The position numbers were made by a program, and so were the translations under genes. This document shows, one piece after another, positions 47,522 through 56,453 of a stretch of 64,000 nt of DNA. Each line of letters opens with the position of its first letter. The stretch's first letter is position 1. Source of the stretch: Flavobacterium sp. (GTDB lineage Bacteria > Bacteroidota > Bacteroidia > Flavobacteriales > Flavobacteriaceae); NCBI GenBank assembly GCA_016718345.1, contig JADKDN010000008.1, forward strand, positions 62,001 to 126,000. The letters run 5' to 3'. The notes under the pieces were generated by a model. That model did no database searches. It saw nothing but the letters and a program-made list of their open reading frames with translations, and had not been told where the DNA came from.

Positions 47522-48154
47522 TTAGTAGTAGTATTTTATAATATTTATTAAGGTAATCAACGCAATTATTCCTGTAATTGAACCGATAATTGTATTCATA
47601 TTTTTAAAGAAAAAATCGGTTTTTGATTCAATGCGTTTAAAAAAGTTAATGTAATAGTAAAAAACGGCAAAGGAACCTAAAACGACACCAGTTAAAAATA
47701 GAAATTCATGCATCATTTCAAATGTGAAGAGATGATTTGATGATAACAGAATAGTAACAAAAACGTAATAGGGAACTGGAAAAAAGTTTAAGGCAGAGAG
47801 TAACATCCCAAGAAAAAAACGATTGGTTTTACTTCTGATTTTCATTTCTTCTTTTTTTGTTTTTGCCTTTCTAGCCAGAAACAAAAAATAGATAGTTAAC
47901 AAAATGAAGATGACTAAACCTACTTCTCTCAAAACGACCACTACATTGGGATGAGAGTCTAAGAATCGAGCAAAAATTATGGCCGATAAAGTTTGAAAAA
48001 ATACAATTATCAGCGCACCGGCTATAAATAACAATGCTCGCTCACGCCCTTCACGAATGCTTACTTTTGCCGCTGTCATATTGATTAAACCCGGCAATGC
48101 TATCCCAATAGATGCCGAAAAGAAACCAAAGAAAAGTGGCAAAATGCTCCTCAT
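47522..48154 (-). CDS. LysE-family translocator
   Basis: 210-residue membrane protein with about six helices. The N-terminal FGFFSASIGIALPGLINMTA is the LysE-type first helix, and helix three carries VVVLREVGLVIFILLTIYFL. LysE proteins export amino acids or related metabolites; the substrate is unknown. It sits between trmB and the ATL gene with gaps of 1-2 bp, so the three are one transcription unit. Confidence 0.8.
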   Translation of the reverse strand: MRSILPLFFGFFSASIGIALPGLINMTAAKVSIREGRERALLFIAGALIIVFFQTLSAIIFARFLDSHPNVVVVLREVGLVIFILLTIYFLFLARKAKTKKEEMKIRSKTNRFFLGMLLSALNFFPVPYYVFVTILLSSNHLFTFEMMHEFLFLTGVVLGSFAVFYYYINFFKRIESKTDFFFKNMNTIIGSITGIIALITLINIIKYYY

Positions 48155-48156
48155 TA

Positions 48157-48831
48157 TTATTTAATTTTAAATCGAATATAGGTAATTGCCTTATTTATCT
48201 GTAGATACTGTTTTTCATAAAAAGTTTGAATTGCAGTAACTTCTTTTGGGGAACCTTCGTTCAAATATACATTATGATTAGCATACAACACCTGATGACC
48301 TTCACCATGAAGTAATCCTAAGGTATAGCCGTGCATGAATTCACTGTCGGTTTTGAGATTCATAATTCCGTCTGGTTTAAGGATTTTTTTATACAATTGA
48401 AGAAACTCTGAATTGGTCATTCTGTGTTTGGTTCTTTTGTATTTGATTTGAGGATCTGGGAACGTTATCCAAATTTCATCTACCTCATTTTCATCAAAAA
48501 TATGATGTATCAACTCTATTTGGGTTCGAATAAAAGCAACATTTTTCAAGCCATTTTCAACAGCAGTTTTAGCACCTCTCCAAAAACGCGCTCCTTTAAT
48601 ATCTATTCCAATAAAATTTTTATCGGGATATATTTCTGCGAGTCCAATGGAGTATTCTCCTTTTCCACATCCTAATTCTAGAACCAAAGGATTGTCATTT
48701 TTAAAAAAATCAGCATTCCATTTTCCTTTAAGATTAAAAGCACCCGAGACTACTTCTTCTCGAGTTGGTTGAAAAACGTTTTCAAACGTTTCATTCTCTT
48801 TGAATCTTTTTAACTTATTTTTACTTCCCAC
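48157..48831 (-). CDS. trmB: tRNA (guanine46-N7)-methyltransferase TrmB
   Basis: 224-residue SAM-dependent methyltransferase that makes m7G46 in tRNA. SAM motif LELGCGKGEYSIGLAEIYPD, GIDIKGARFWRGAKTAVENG, and the catalytic/substrate loop EIWITFPDPQIKYKRTKHRM are all present. The frame is intact. A -7 element TAATTTTG occurs on the minus strand at 48852-48859, just upstream. Confidence 0.94.
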   Translation of the reverse strand: MGSKNKLKRFKENETFENVFQPTREEVVSGAFNLKGKWNADFFKNDNPLVLELGCGKGEYSIGLAEIYPDKNFIGIDIKGARFWRGAKTAVENGLKNVAFIRTQIELIHHIFDENEVDEIWITFPDPQIKYKRTKHRMTNSEFLQLYKKILKPDGIMNLKTDSEFMHGYTLGLLHGEGHQVLYANHNVYLNEGSPKEVTAIQTFYEKQYLQINKAITYIRFKIK

Positions 48832-48851
48832 GATTTAATTTAATGTTTTGG

Positions 48852-48859
48852 CAAAATTA
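48852..48859 (-). promoter_or_regulatory. -7 element upstream of trmB
   Basis: TAATTTTG on the minus strand fits TAnnTTTG and lies about 20 bp before the trmB start codon. Confidence 0.45.
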
Positions 48860-48920
48860 AGGAAATATATAAGAACAGAATTGTTTTTATATTGCAGTTA
48901 TTAAAAGCGTAAATGATTTT

Positions 48921-49995
48921 ATGAGTATGAAAGGCAAAAATATATTGATAGCACCATTAAATTGGGGTTTAGGTCATGCTACAAGGTGTATTCCTATAAT
49001 AAAAGCTTTGGAAAAAAATCAGTATACCCCAATAATCGCTTCAGATGGAGCAGCGTTGCAATTGTTACAGAAAGAATTTTCCCATCTTCAAGCTTTAGAG
49101 TTACCGTCGTACCAAATTGAATATGCAAAAAATGGGGCAGATTTTAAATGGAAAATGTTGAAAAACACCCCAAAAATGGTAGAAGCCATTCTAGAAGAAA
49201 AAAAAGTGGTAAAAAAATGGGTAAAGGAATTTCAACTTGTGGGAATCATTTCTGACAACCGGCTCGGTGTTTACAACAAGAAAGTACAATCGGTATTTAT
49301 AACCCATCAATTGAATGTTTTGTCAGGAAACACGTCCTGGATTAGCAGCAAATTGCATCAACAAATTATTAAAAAATTTGATGAATGTTGGATTCCTGAT
49401 TTTGAGGGAGAACCAAGTTTGACTGGTAAATTGGGTCATTTAAAGAAATCTAATTTTAATTTAAAATACATAGGCCCTTTAAGTCGATTAGAGAAAGAAA
49501 ATTTAAGTTTTAAATATGATTTAATGGTTTTACTTTCTGGTCCTGAACCGCAAAGAGGAATTCTTGAAGTGTTGCTTTTGGAAAAAGTTATTGGCTTTTA
49601 ATGGAAAAATTATTTTCATCAAGGGTAAAGTGGAAGCAAAGCAGAAAATAGAACAAATCGAGCACATCACCTATTATAATTTTATGACCGCTCAGGAGCT
49701 GGAGCGTGCTTTTAATGAGAGCAAAGTGATTTTAAGTCGTTCAGGTTACACTACAATTATGGATTTAGCAAAATTGGAGAAAAAAGCATTTTTCATTCCT
49801 ACGCCTGGGCAATACGAACAAGAATATTTAGCTAAAAGATTAAAAAAATTAGGACTAGTTCCATTTGCAACACAAGATGAATTTACATTGGAAAACTTAG
49901 AAGAAATAGTGAACTACAAGGGTTTGCAACTACAGCAAAAACCAATTCATTGGAAAAATTTATTTTGCCTTTTTGAGCGTAAAGGAGAACTCTGA
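48921..49995 (+). CDS. MurG-like glycosyltransferase, frameshifted
   Basis: GT-B type glycosyltransferase of about 355 residues. The N-terminal ILIAPLNWGLGHATRCIPII resembles MurG/GT28 and related proteins. The C-terminal half carries SRSGYTTIMDLAKLEKKAFF and IPTPGQYEQEYLAKRL, the nucleotide-sugar-binding signature. The two halves are joined by a frameshift near 49570-49600, where PEPQRGILE continues as LLAFNGKIIFIKGKVEAKQK. The acceptor is unknown. Its 3' end overlaps the convergent histidine-kinase gene by 36 bp. Confidence 0.8.
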
Positions 49996-51002
49996 TCCAA
50001 CACCAAATTCACTCTCAACATAAATTTTTTCGTCGTGTACTTCGATGATATGCTTAACAATAGCCAGCCCAAGACCAGACCCGCCTTCACTTCTTGCACC
50101 ACTTTTGTCCACTCTAAAAAATCTTTCAAAGAGCCTCGGAATATTTTTTTTCTCTATCCCTTCGCCGTTATCATTAATACGAACAATTACTTTGTCTTCG
50201 GTGAGGTTTTCAATACTCACTTCTGTTGACCCTTTTTCTTTTCCGTATTTTATAGAGTTAACAATTAAATTTATAACAACTTGTTCGATTTTCTCTCTAT
50301 CACCAAGAACCATTATGGGCTTGTTGTATTTCATGTCAAACAATAGCAAAATATCTTTTTTTGAAGCTTCCATTTCGAGTAAATCAAAGACATTTTGAAT
50401 CAGATTTACAATGTCAAAAGAAACCATCTCAATATTTAAATCACCCATTTCCAGTTTAGCAATCATGTCTAAATCTTGTACAATATAAATTAAACGTTCA
50501 ACACCTTTTTCGGCTCGTTCAAGATATTTTTTTCGGATTTTTTTATCATTCATCGCTCCATCTAGCAATGTTGAAATATAACCTTGAACAGTAAATAGAG
50601 GTGTTTTGAGCTCGTGAGAAACATTTCCTAAAAATTCTTTGCGGTATTCCTCGCGAACTTTTAGCATTTCGATTTCGAGTTTCTTGTCAGTTGCAAATTT
50701 TTTCACCTCTCTGGTAAGAGTTGCCATATCGGTAGTGATGGGTTGATTTCTAAAAGTGGTAGATTCAAGCAGAGAAACGTCGTCGTATATTTTTTTACTC
50801 TTCTGTAGATAAAGCGTTCCACCCTATATTGTAGCACAAAAAAAGAAAATGCTGCAATGCCAATACAGAAAAAGAAACAAAATTTTAAGGAAAATTCAAA
50901 AAAGATAGAAGTTAAAATCGCAACTAATCCAGTCGAAAAAAAAGCGATGTATAAAGCTGATATTACAGCAAATTTGTATGTTTTTTTAAAGCTAACGGTC
51001 AT
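49960..51002 (-). CDS. PhoR-like sensor histidine kinase, frameshifted
   Basis: About 345-residue kinase with two N-terminal membrane helices (FAVISALYIAFFSTGLVAIL and FCFFFCIGIAAFSFFVLQYR). A HisKA domain follows with NVSHELKTPLFTVQGYISTL, then an ATPase domain with NSIKYG, RINDNGEGIEKK and EGGSGLGLAIVKHI. One base is missing in the 7-T run at 50790-50796; restoring it gives KKIYDDVSLLESTTFRNQPI. There is no periplasmic sensor domain, which fits PhoR-type regulation through another protein. The start codon directly follows the response-regulator stop (51003). Confidence 0.87.
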
Positions 51003-51689
51003 TTATACTTCAAACTTGTATCCCACTCCTTTTATGGTTTTAAAAAGATCGTCTCCTATTTTTTCTCTAAGCTTTCTGATATGAACATCAATGGTTCTGC
51101 CACCAACAATTACTTCATTTCCCCATACTTTATCTAGAATTTCCTCTCTTTTAAAAACCTTTCCAGGTTTTGAAGCTAACAAATAAAATAATTCAAACTC
51201 TTTTCGGGGCAGAATAATTTCAACGTTTTCCTTTATAATTTTATATTCTTCTCGATTAATTTCTATACCACCAACATTTAATGTTTCCGAGTTGGAACTT
51301 TCTTCTTCTTTTAGTCTTCGCAATAAAGCTTTTACTTTACTAATTAGTAATTTAGGCTTAATAGGTTTTGTAATATAATCATCAGCTCCAGCATCAAAGC
51401 CAGCAACTTGTGAATAATCTTCACTTCTTGCGGTAAGAAATGTGATAATAACGTTTTTAAGTTCAGGGATTTTTCGGATATTTTCACAAGCTTCCATACC
51501 ATCCATTTCAGGCATCATGACATCCATAATAATGAGGTGAGGAACTTCTTTTTTTGCTTTTTCAACAGCCTCTTTACCATTGATTGCAGTGCTTATTTGA
51601 TAGCCTTCTTGAGCTAAATTGTACCCTACAATTTCTAGAATGTCTTGTTCGTCATCTACTAATAAAATCTTAATATTTTTTTTCTTCAT
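51003..51689 (-). CDS. PhoB-like OmpR-family response regulator
   Basis: 228 residues. The receiver domain has VDDEQD, the phosphorylated Asp at about 56 in LIIMDVMMPEMDG, and the conserved Lys in YITKPIKPK. The C-terminal winged helix of the OmpR/PhoB class includes PRKEFELFYLLASKPGKVFK and TIDVHIRKLREKIGD. It is followed without gap by the kinase gene. The divergent TonB receptor gene has an 11-bp phased array of TTAACA-like half-sites in its promoter region, which fits direct PhoB/PhoP-type control. Confidence 0.88.
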   Translation of the reverse strand: MKKKNIKILLVDDEQDILEIVGYNLAQEGYQISTAINGKEAVEKAKKEVPHLIIMDVMMPEMDGMEACENIRKIPELKNVIITFLTARSEDYSQVAGFDAGADDYITKPIKPKLLISKVKALLRRLKEEESSNSETLNVGGIEINREEYKIIKENVEIILPRKEFELFYLLASKPGKVFKREEILDKVWGNEVIVGGRTIDVHIRKLREKIGDDLFKTIKGVGYKFEV

Positions 51690-51768
51690 AATAGTAAAAC
51701 GTCTGATTTCGAATGTAAAAGTAATTATAAAACCCTATCAATAAACCATTTTACGTTAATTTAATCTA

Positions 51769-51834
51769 TTAACAATACCTTAATAATACAGCAACCAAAT
51801 AGTAACAATGAAGTAACATGAACTTTACAAGTCG
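51769..51834 (+). promoter_or_regulatory. Six 11-bp-phased Pho-box-like half-sites
   Basis: Half-sites start at 51769 TTAACA, 51780 TTAATA, 51791 GCAACC, 51802 GTAACA, 51813 GTAACA and 51824 TTTACA, each exactly 11 bp apart. This spacing (6-bp site plus 5-bp gap) and sequence match the direct-repeat architecture bound by PhoB/PhoP regulators, closest to Gram-positive PhoP boxes of the TT(A/T/C)ACA type. The array lies between the divergent regulator gene (start 51689) and the TonB receptor gene (start 51871). Confidence 0.65.
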
Positions 51835-51870
51835 GTTGTTCCTTTGCCCCAAAATTAAAATAAAGTTAAA

Positions 51871-54665
51871 ATGAAATTAAAATTCATAGCTATTCTCTTA
51901 TTTGTTTGTTCTATTGTTGTTGCCCAAAATAAAGGAAAAATTTCTGGGGTTATCACAGACAAAGATACTAATAATGCCAGTTTGCCATTTGCAAATGCCA
52001 CCATAAAAGGAACCAAAATTGCCACTACATCAGATGAAAAAGGGAAATATACTTTGAGTGTTACGCCAGGTAATTATATAATTGTTTTTAGTTTTTTGGG
52101 TTATGAAAATATAGAAGTTCCAGTTACTATTAAATCTGGAGAAGAAATCATCATTAATAAAGCACTTGGTTCAGGGAGTTACACATTGCAGGATGTTGTT
52201 GTAAAATCGAATGGAGGAAATAGAGAAAAAGAGACAGCGTTATTACTAGACCAAAAAAAAGCAGTAGAAATTAAGCAGAGCATTGGCGCTCAAGAAATGT
52301 CTAGAAAAGGAATTAGTGATGTTGAAGAAGGGTTGACTAAAATTACAGGAATTACAAAAGTAGGTTCGAGAGGTTTATTTGTGCGAGGATTGGAGGATAG
52401 ATATAATAATTTATTGATAAACAATCTCGCAGTTCCGTCTAACAACCCTTTCAAGAAAATCATTCCTTTGGATTTAATTCCAACAGATGTTGTAAGTATT
52501 ATTGAAACGTATAAAACATTTAATCCTAATATCTACGGGGATTTTGCCGGAGCCACCTTTAACTTAGTTACTTTGACAAAACCAACAAAAAGCATCACAA
52601 AACTCAGTATAGGTTCTGGTTTTACAACCAATAACAGCTTGAGAGATTTTTATTTAGCAACAAATGTAAATACGACCAAAGGCTTTTTTGGTTTAGTGAG
52701 GAAGGATAGAAATTTACCTTCAGAATATGGTGCTAAACCCTATCCTCCTGTAACTTTGAGTAGGAATGAAGCCGTAAATGCTTTTGAAAGCGGATTTGGA
52801 ATAACAAAAACTAAAAGTCCTTTAAATACAAGTTTTGGTATTTTGCATGGAGAAAAATTCAACATCAAGGATAGCAAACTAAGTTATTTGGTGTCATTAA
52901 ATTTTGATAATTCATACAGTTACAGAACTGGTGCAGATAGAACGCTGCAAGCTGGTAATTCAATAGAGTTTTCCAATAATTTTCAAAAAACAACCTATGA
53001 TTATAAAACCAATCTTTCATCCATTCTAGGATTAAATTATTCTACAGATAGACTTACTATTTCTACATCACTATTGTATTTAAAATCTACTGATAGTCAA
53101 ATACAAGATCAGTTAGGGTATCAAAACAATCAAAAAGATGTTGAGAATTATTTAATCAGAACCAATCAATTGGATGAGTCTAATTTTTTAAACGGACAAC
53201 TATTTGGAGAATATTTTTTGACTTCAAATAAAAATCAGAGCATCAAAGGAGGGTTGTCATTAGCAAAAACAGGCTATAACCAACCTGACAGAAATTCATT
53301 CACGGGTTCGCAAGTTTCAGAAACAGAGATTAACACGAGTTATGGAGGGAACAATTTTTTGAGACAATATTTAGATATTAATAGCGAAATGTTTACATCT
53401 GCCTTTTTTGAATATAATCTTAAGTTTGGAAAAAATCATAAACTTTCTTTAGGATACAATGGCAATCATAATTTTACGATTTCTAAATATCGTTTGATAC
53501 AAACAACAAAGAATTTTAATTCTAATTCCAATTTTGTGTTGAATCCATTTGAAATTGATAGCAAATTGACTGAAGACATATTGGATTACGAAATTTCCTT
53601 TCAAGAAGCGAGTAATGCAAACTGGAAATCAAAGTTAGAAGAGACCATTAATTCAGGATACACGAATGTTTTTTTCAAATTCTCAGAAAAATTTGACGTT
53701 AATGCGGGACTTAGAGTAGAGAAATACGACCGAATTACGAAGTATAAGGATATTGGAAATTTTGATCAAAATTATAAGAAAAACACCACTAACGATATTT
53801 ATTTTTTACCATCAGCTAATGCTAAATATAGCATCAGTGAAATAGCAAATTTTAGATTCGCGGTTTCTCAAACCTACACAAAACCTGTAGTAATGGAAGC
53901 ATTCCCATTACAACTTGTTAATCCTGACGGAACAGTTTTTCAGGAAATTCGTATTTAAAAAATAGTAAAAATTCAAATATTGATATTAAATATGAATTAT
54001 TTCCAACCAATAAAGAACTTTTTTCAATTGGATTATTTGGGAAATCGGTTAAAAACCCAATAGAAAGAACTTTTCTTGCCAATTCAGGAGCAACTATAAC
54101 ATCATTTAAAAATTCAGAAAAAGCAACGTTATATGGTGTTGAAGCTGAGTTTATATTAGATTTAAATAGAATATCCAGTAAATTAAAGGATTTTTCTTGG
54201 GGATTTAATACATCAATAATGCAAACCGAAGTTACAGTTCCAGATTTTGCTTTAGATCCAAGCGGAACTCTTAGTCCAAGTATAGAAACTCACAAAAAAA
54301 GAGAGTTACAAGGCGCCTCTAAATGGTTGATTAATTCTGATTTGAAATACCAATTCAATTTAAATAAAAACTGGTCTAACACACTTTCGGCAGTATATTC
54401 AGTTTTTGGAAAACGAATTTATAGCGTTGGAACTGCAGGAATTGATCATATTTATGAATTGCCTGTGAGCAAATTGGATATCGTGCTTTCAAGCAAATTA
54501 TCTGAACACATCGATTTAAAATTGGTTGCGGATAATGTTTTAAACCCTAAAACAGTACTAGAGCTGGGCAATAACAATAAAGACACTTTCATAGGAAACT
54601 CTAATGTAATTCAAGATTATAAAAAAGGAGTAGGCTTCTCATTTAATTTGAGTTATACATTTTAA
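51871..54665 (+). CDS. TonB-dependent outer-membrane receptor, frameshifted
   Basis: About 930 residues. Signal peptide (MKLKFIAILLFVCSIVVAQN), then a carboxypeptidase-regulatory-like beta domain (ISGVITDKDTNNASLPFANA, about 25-110), then a plug domain (IGAQEMSRKGISDVEEGLTK, VGSRGLFVRGLEDRYNNLLI), then a beta barrel ending in an aromatic (GFSFNLSYTF). The frame breaks near 53945-53965 and continues as KNSKNSNIDIKYELFPTNKE. The ligand is unknown, but the Pho-box-like promoter and adjacent PhoB/PhoR suggest uptake of a phosphorus-containing compound. A terminator follows. Confidence 0.87.
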
Positions 54666-54690
54666 AAGCAATTTCTTCAATTTAAAAAAA

Positions 54691-54713
54691 GCAACGATTT
54701 TCGTTGCTTTTTT
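54691..54713 (+). terminator. Terminator after the TonB receptor gene
   Basis: GCAACG (54691-54696) pairs with CGTTGC (54702-54707) and is followed by six Ts. An A-run precedes it. Confidence 0.8.
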
Positions 54714-54859
54714 GTTTACATAAATATGGATTTGATTACTATTTGTTTACATAAAATTGAAATTGAATTAATGATTTAATGATATTCATTTAACCCCTAA
54801 AACAACGATTTGAAAGACATTTGTAACAACAAAAACAAGTACAACTTAACAAAAAAACA

Positions 54860-56045
54860 ATGAAAAAATTAGTATTCAGCTTAGCCATTTTAAGTTCACT
54901 TTTTACATGATGTTCAAGTGACGATGAAAGCGACACTGTAATCCAACCTCAAGTAGGAGAACTATCAGGGGATATAACAGCAAATAAAACGTATGCTTAC
55001 GGAACTTATACGTTGAAAGGTATAGTTAAAGTTAAAAGCGGTGTAACACTTACTATAGAAGCGGGAAGCACCATTACTTGCGACAAAGTTACAGGTGATA
55101 ATGCATTAGTGGTTGAAAACGGGGGTAAATTAATTATTAATGGTACCGAATCAGCACCTGTTGTATTTACTGAAACGTCAAAAGTTCCTGGCTCATGGGG
55201 AGGCATCATTATGTATGGAGATGCTCCTGTGAAAGTTTTGGGAGGTGGTGGAACAGCTACATCTGAAGATGGATTGTCTAATTCCTATGGAGGAACCAAC
55301 GCAACACACAATGGAGGGAGCTTGAGATATGCAAGGGTTGAATATGCGGGAAAAAAACTTGCAGACGGTACTAAGGAATTAAATGGATTTTCTTTCTATT
55401 CCGTTGGTTCAGGAACGGTATTGGATCATTTGGTTTCCTATAAAGGTGCTGATGATGGCTTCGAGTTTTATGGTGGAACAGTAAGTTTGACTAATGCAAT
55501 TTCTTACGGAAATTATGATGATGCTTTTGATTGGCAAGATGGATGGCAAGGTCAAAACAATTCTAATTGGTATGCATATCAAGAGGGAAAAGGAAATTTT
55601 GGAATTGAAATAGAAGCTTCGTCAAACAATAATGATTTTTGGCCAAAGTTCACAAACATAACTTTAAAAAAGAGCCGCAGGATGTACTCCTGAAGTCGCT
55701 GGAGATGTTCAAGTAGATGCAATACAGTTCAAGAAAAATGGCAATGGTGATTTTAACAATGTTATAATTGATGGATATGGTTCCTATACAGAAGGCGATA
55801 AGACCTATCAAGGCGCAGCGGTTAAAATACAAGATGTAGATACAAATAATAATCAAGTTAATGGTTCAAAAATTAAATTGACTAACGTGAAAATACTAAA
55901 TACTTCTCAAAACATAGCTGGTGCAACACTTGCATTAGTGGTTAATTTTCCTTCTGGACAATTCATAACAAGTGAAGCAGCTACTGGTGCAAATTTATCA
56001 CCTGGTGCTTGGGCAACTTTAAATGGTGAGAACTTAATAAAATAG
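54860..56045 (+). CDS. Right-handed beta-helix lipoprotein, in-frame stop and frameshift
   Basis: About 390 residues. ATG at 54860 opens a lipoprotein signal (MKKLVFSLAILSSLFT), but codon 17 is TGA (54908-54910), exactly before the lipid-accepting Cys of CSSDDESD. The frame is otherwise unbroken, so a Gly or Ser codon has probably been miscalled or mutated. The body shows G-rich beta-helix repeats: LTIEAGSTITCDKVTGDNAL, APVVFTETSKVPGSWGGIIM, FSFYSVGSGTVLDHLVSYKG, GADDGFEFYGGTVSLTNAIS. A second lesion near 55670 moves the frame to AAGCTPEVAGDVQVDAIQFK. It lies behind the TonB receptor and may be its surface partner. Confidence 0.78.
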
Positions 56046-56067
56046 GGAATCCATAGCTTAAAATATT

Positions 56068-56098
56068 CCGCCTTGATGTAAATTCAAGGCGGTTTTTT
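56068..56098 (+). terminator. Terminator after the beta-helix lipoprotein
   Basis: CCGCCTTGA (56068-56076) pairs with TCAAGGCGG (56084-56092) and is followed by six Ts. Confidence 0.9.
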
Positions 56099-56160
56099 AT
56101 TTCAGTACATCAGAATTAAAATATTTTAATACTTTTATGACAATCAAATAGTAAATAGAT

Positions 56161-56442
56161 ATGGAAAATTCAAGACAAGAAGATTGGAATAAACCCGAAC
56201 CTAATTTTCAACCAGAAAATAAAAAAGTTGTAGCAGGAGTTTTGGCTCTTATCTTAGGCTCTCTGGGAATTCATAAGTTCATTTTAGGCTATACAACTGA
56301 GGGAGTTATCCAAATTATATTGTCTATTGTTACTTGCGGTGTTGCAGGAATTGTTCCTTTTATTGAGGGTATTATTTATTTGACTAAAACCGACCAGGAG
56401 TTTTATCAAACGTACCAAGTCAATAAAAGAGGGTGGTTTTAA
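56161..56442 (+). CDS. TM2 domain membrane protein
   Basis: 93-residue protein with two membrane helices of the TM2 type: VVAGVLALILGSLGIHKFIL with the GxxGxH-F motif, then GVIQIILSIVTCGVAGIVPF. The N-terminal 20 residues are polar and proline-rich. TM2 proteins are widespread and their function is unsettled. It stands alone between a terminator and the convergent olsF gene. Confidence 0.88.
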   Translation: MENSRQEDWNKPEPNFQPENKKVVAGVLALILGSLGIHKFILGYTTEGVIQIILSIVTCGVAGIVPFIEGIIYLTKTDQEFYQTYQVNKRGWF

Positions 56443-56453
56443 ACGAATTAAAA

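Noticed and set aside
54908..54910. TGA as selenocysteine
   Set aside because: It lies at the -1 position of a lipobox where selenocysteine has no role, and no SECIS-like element is evident.
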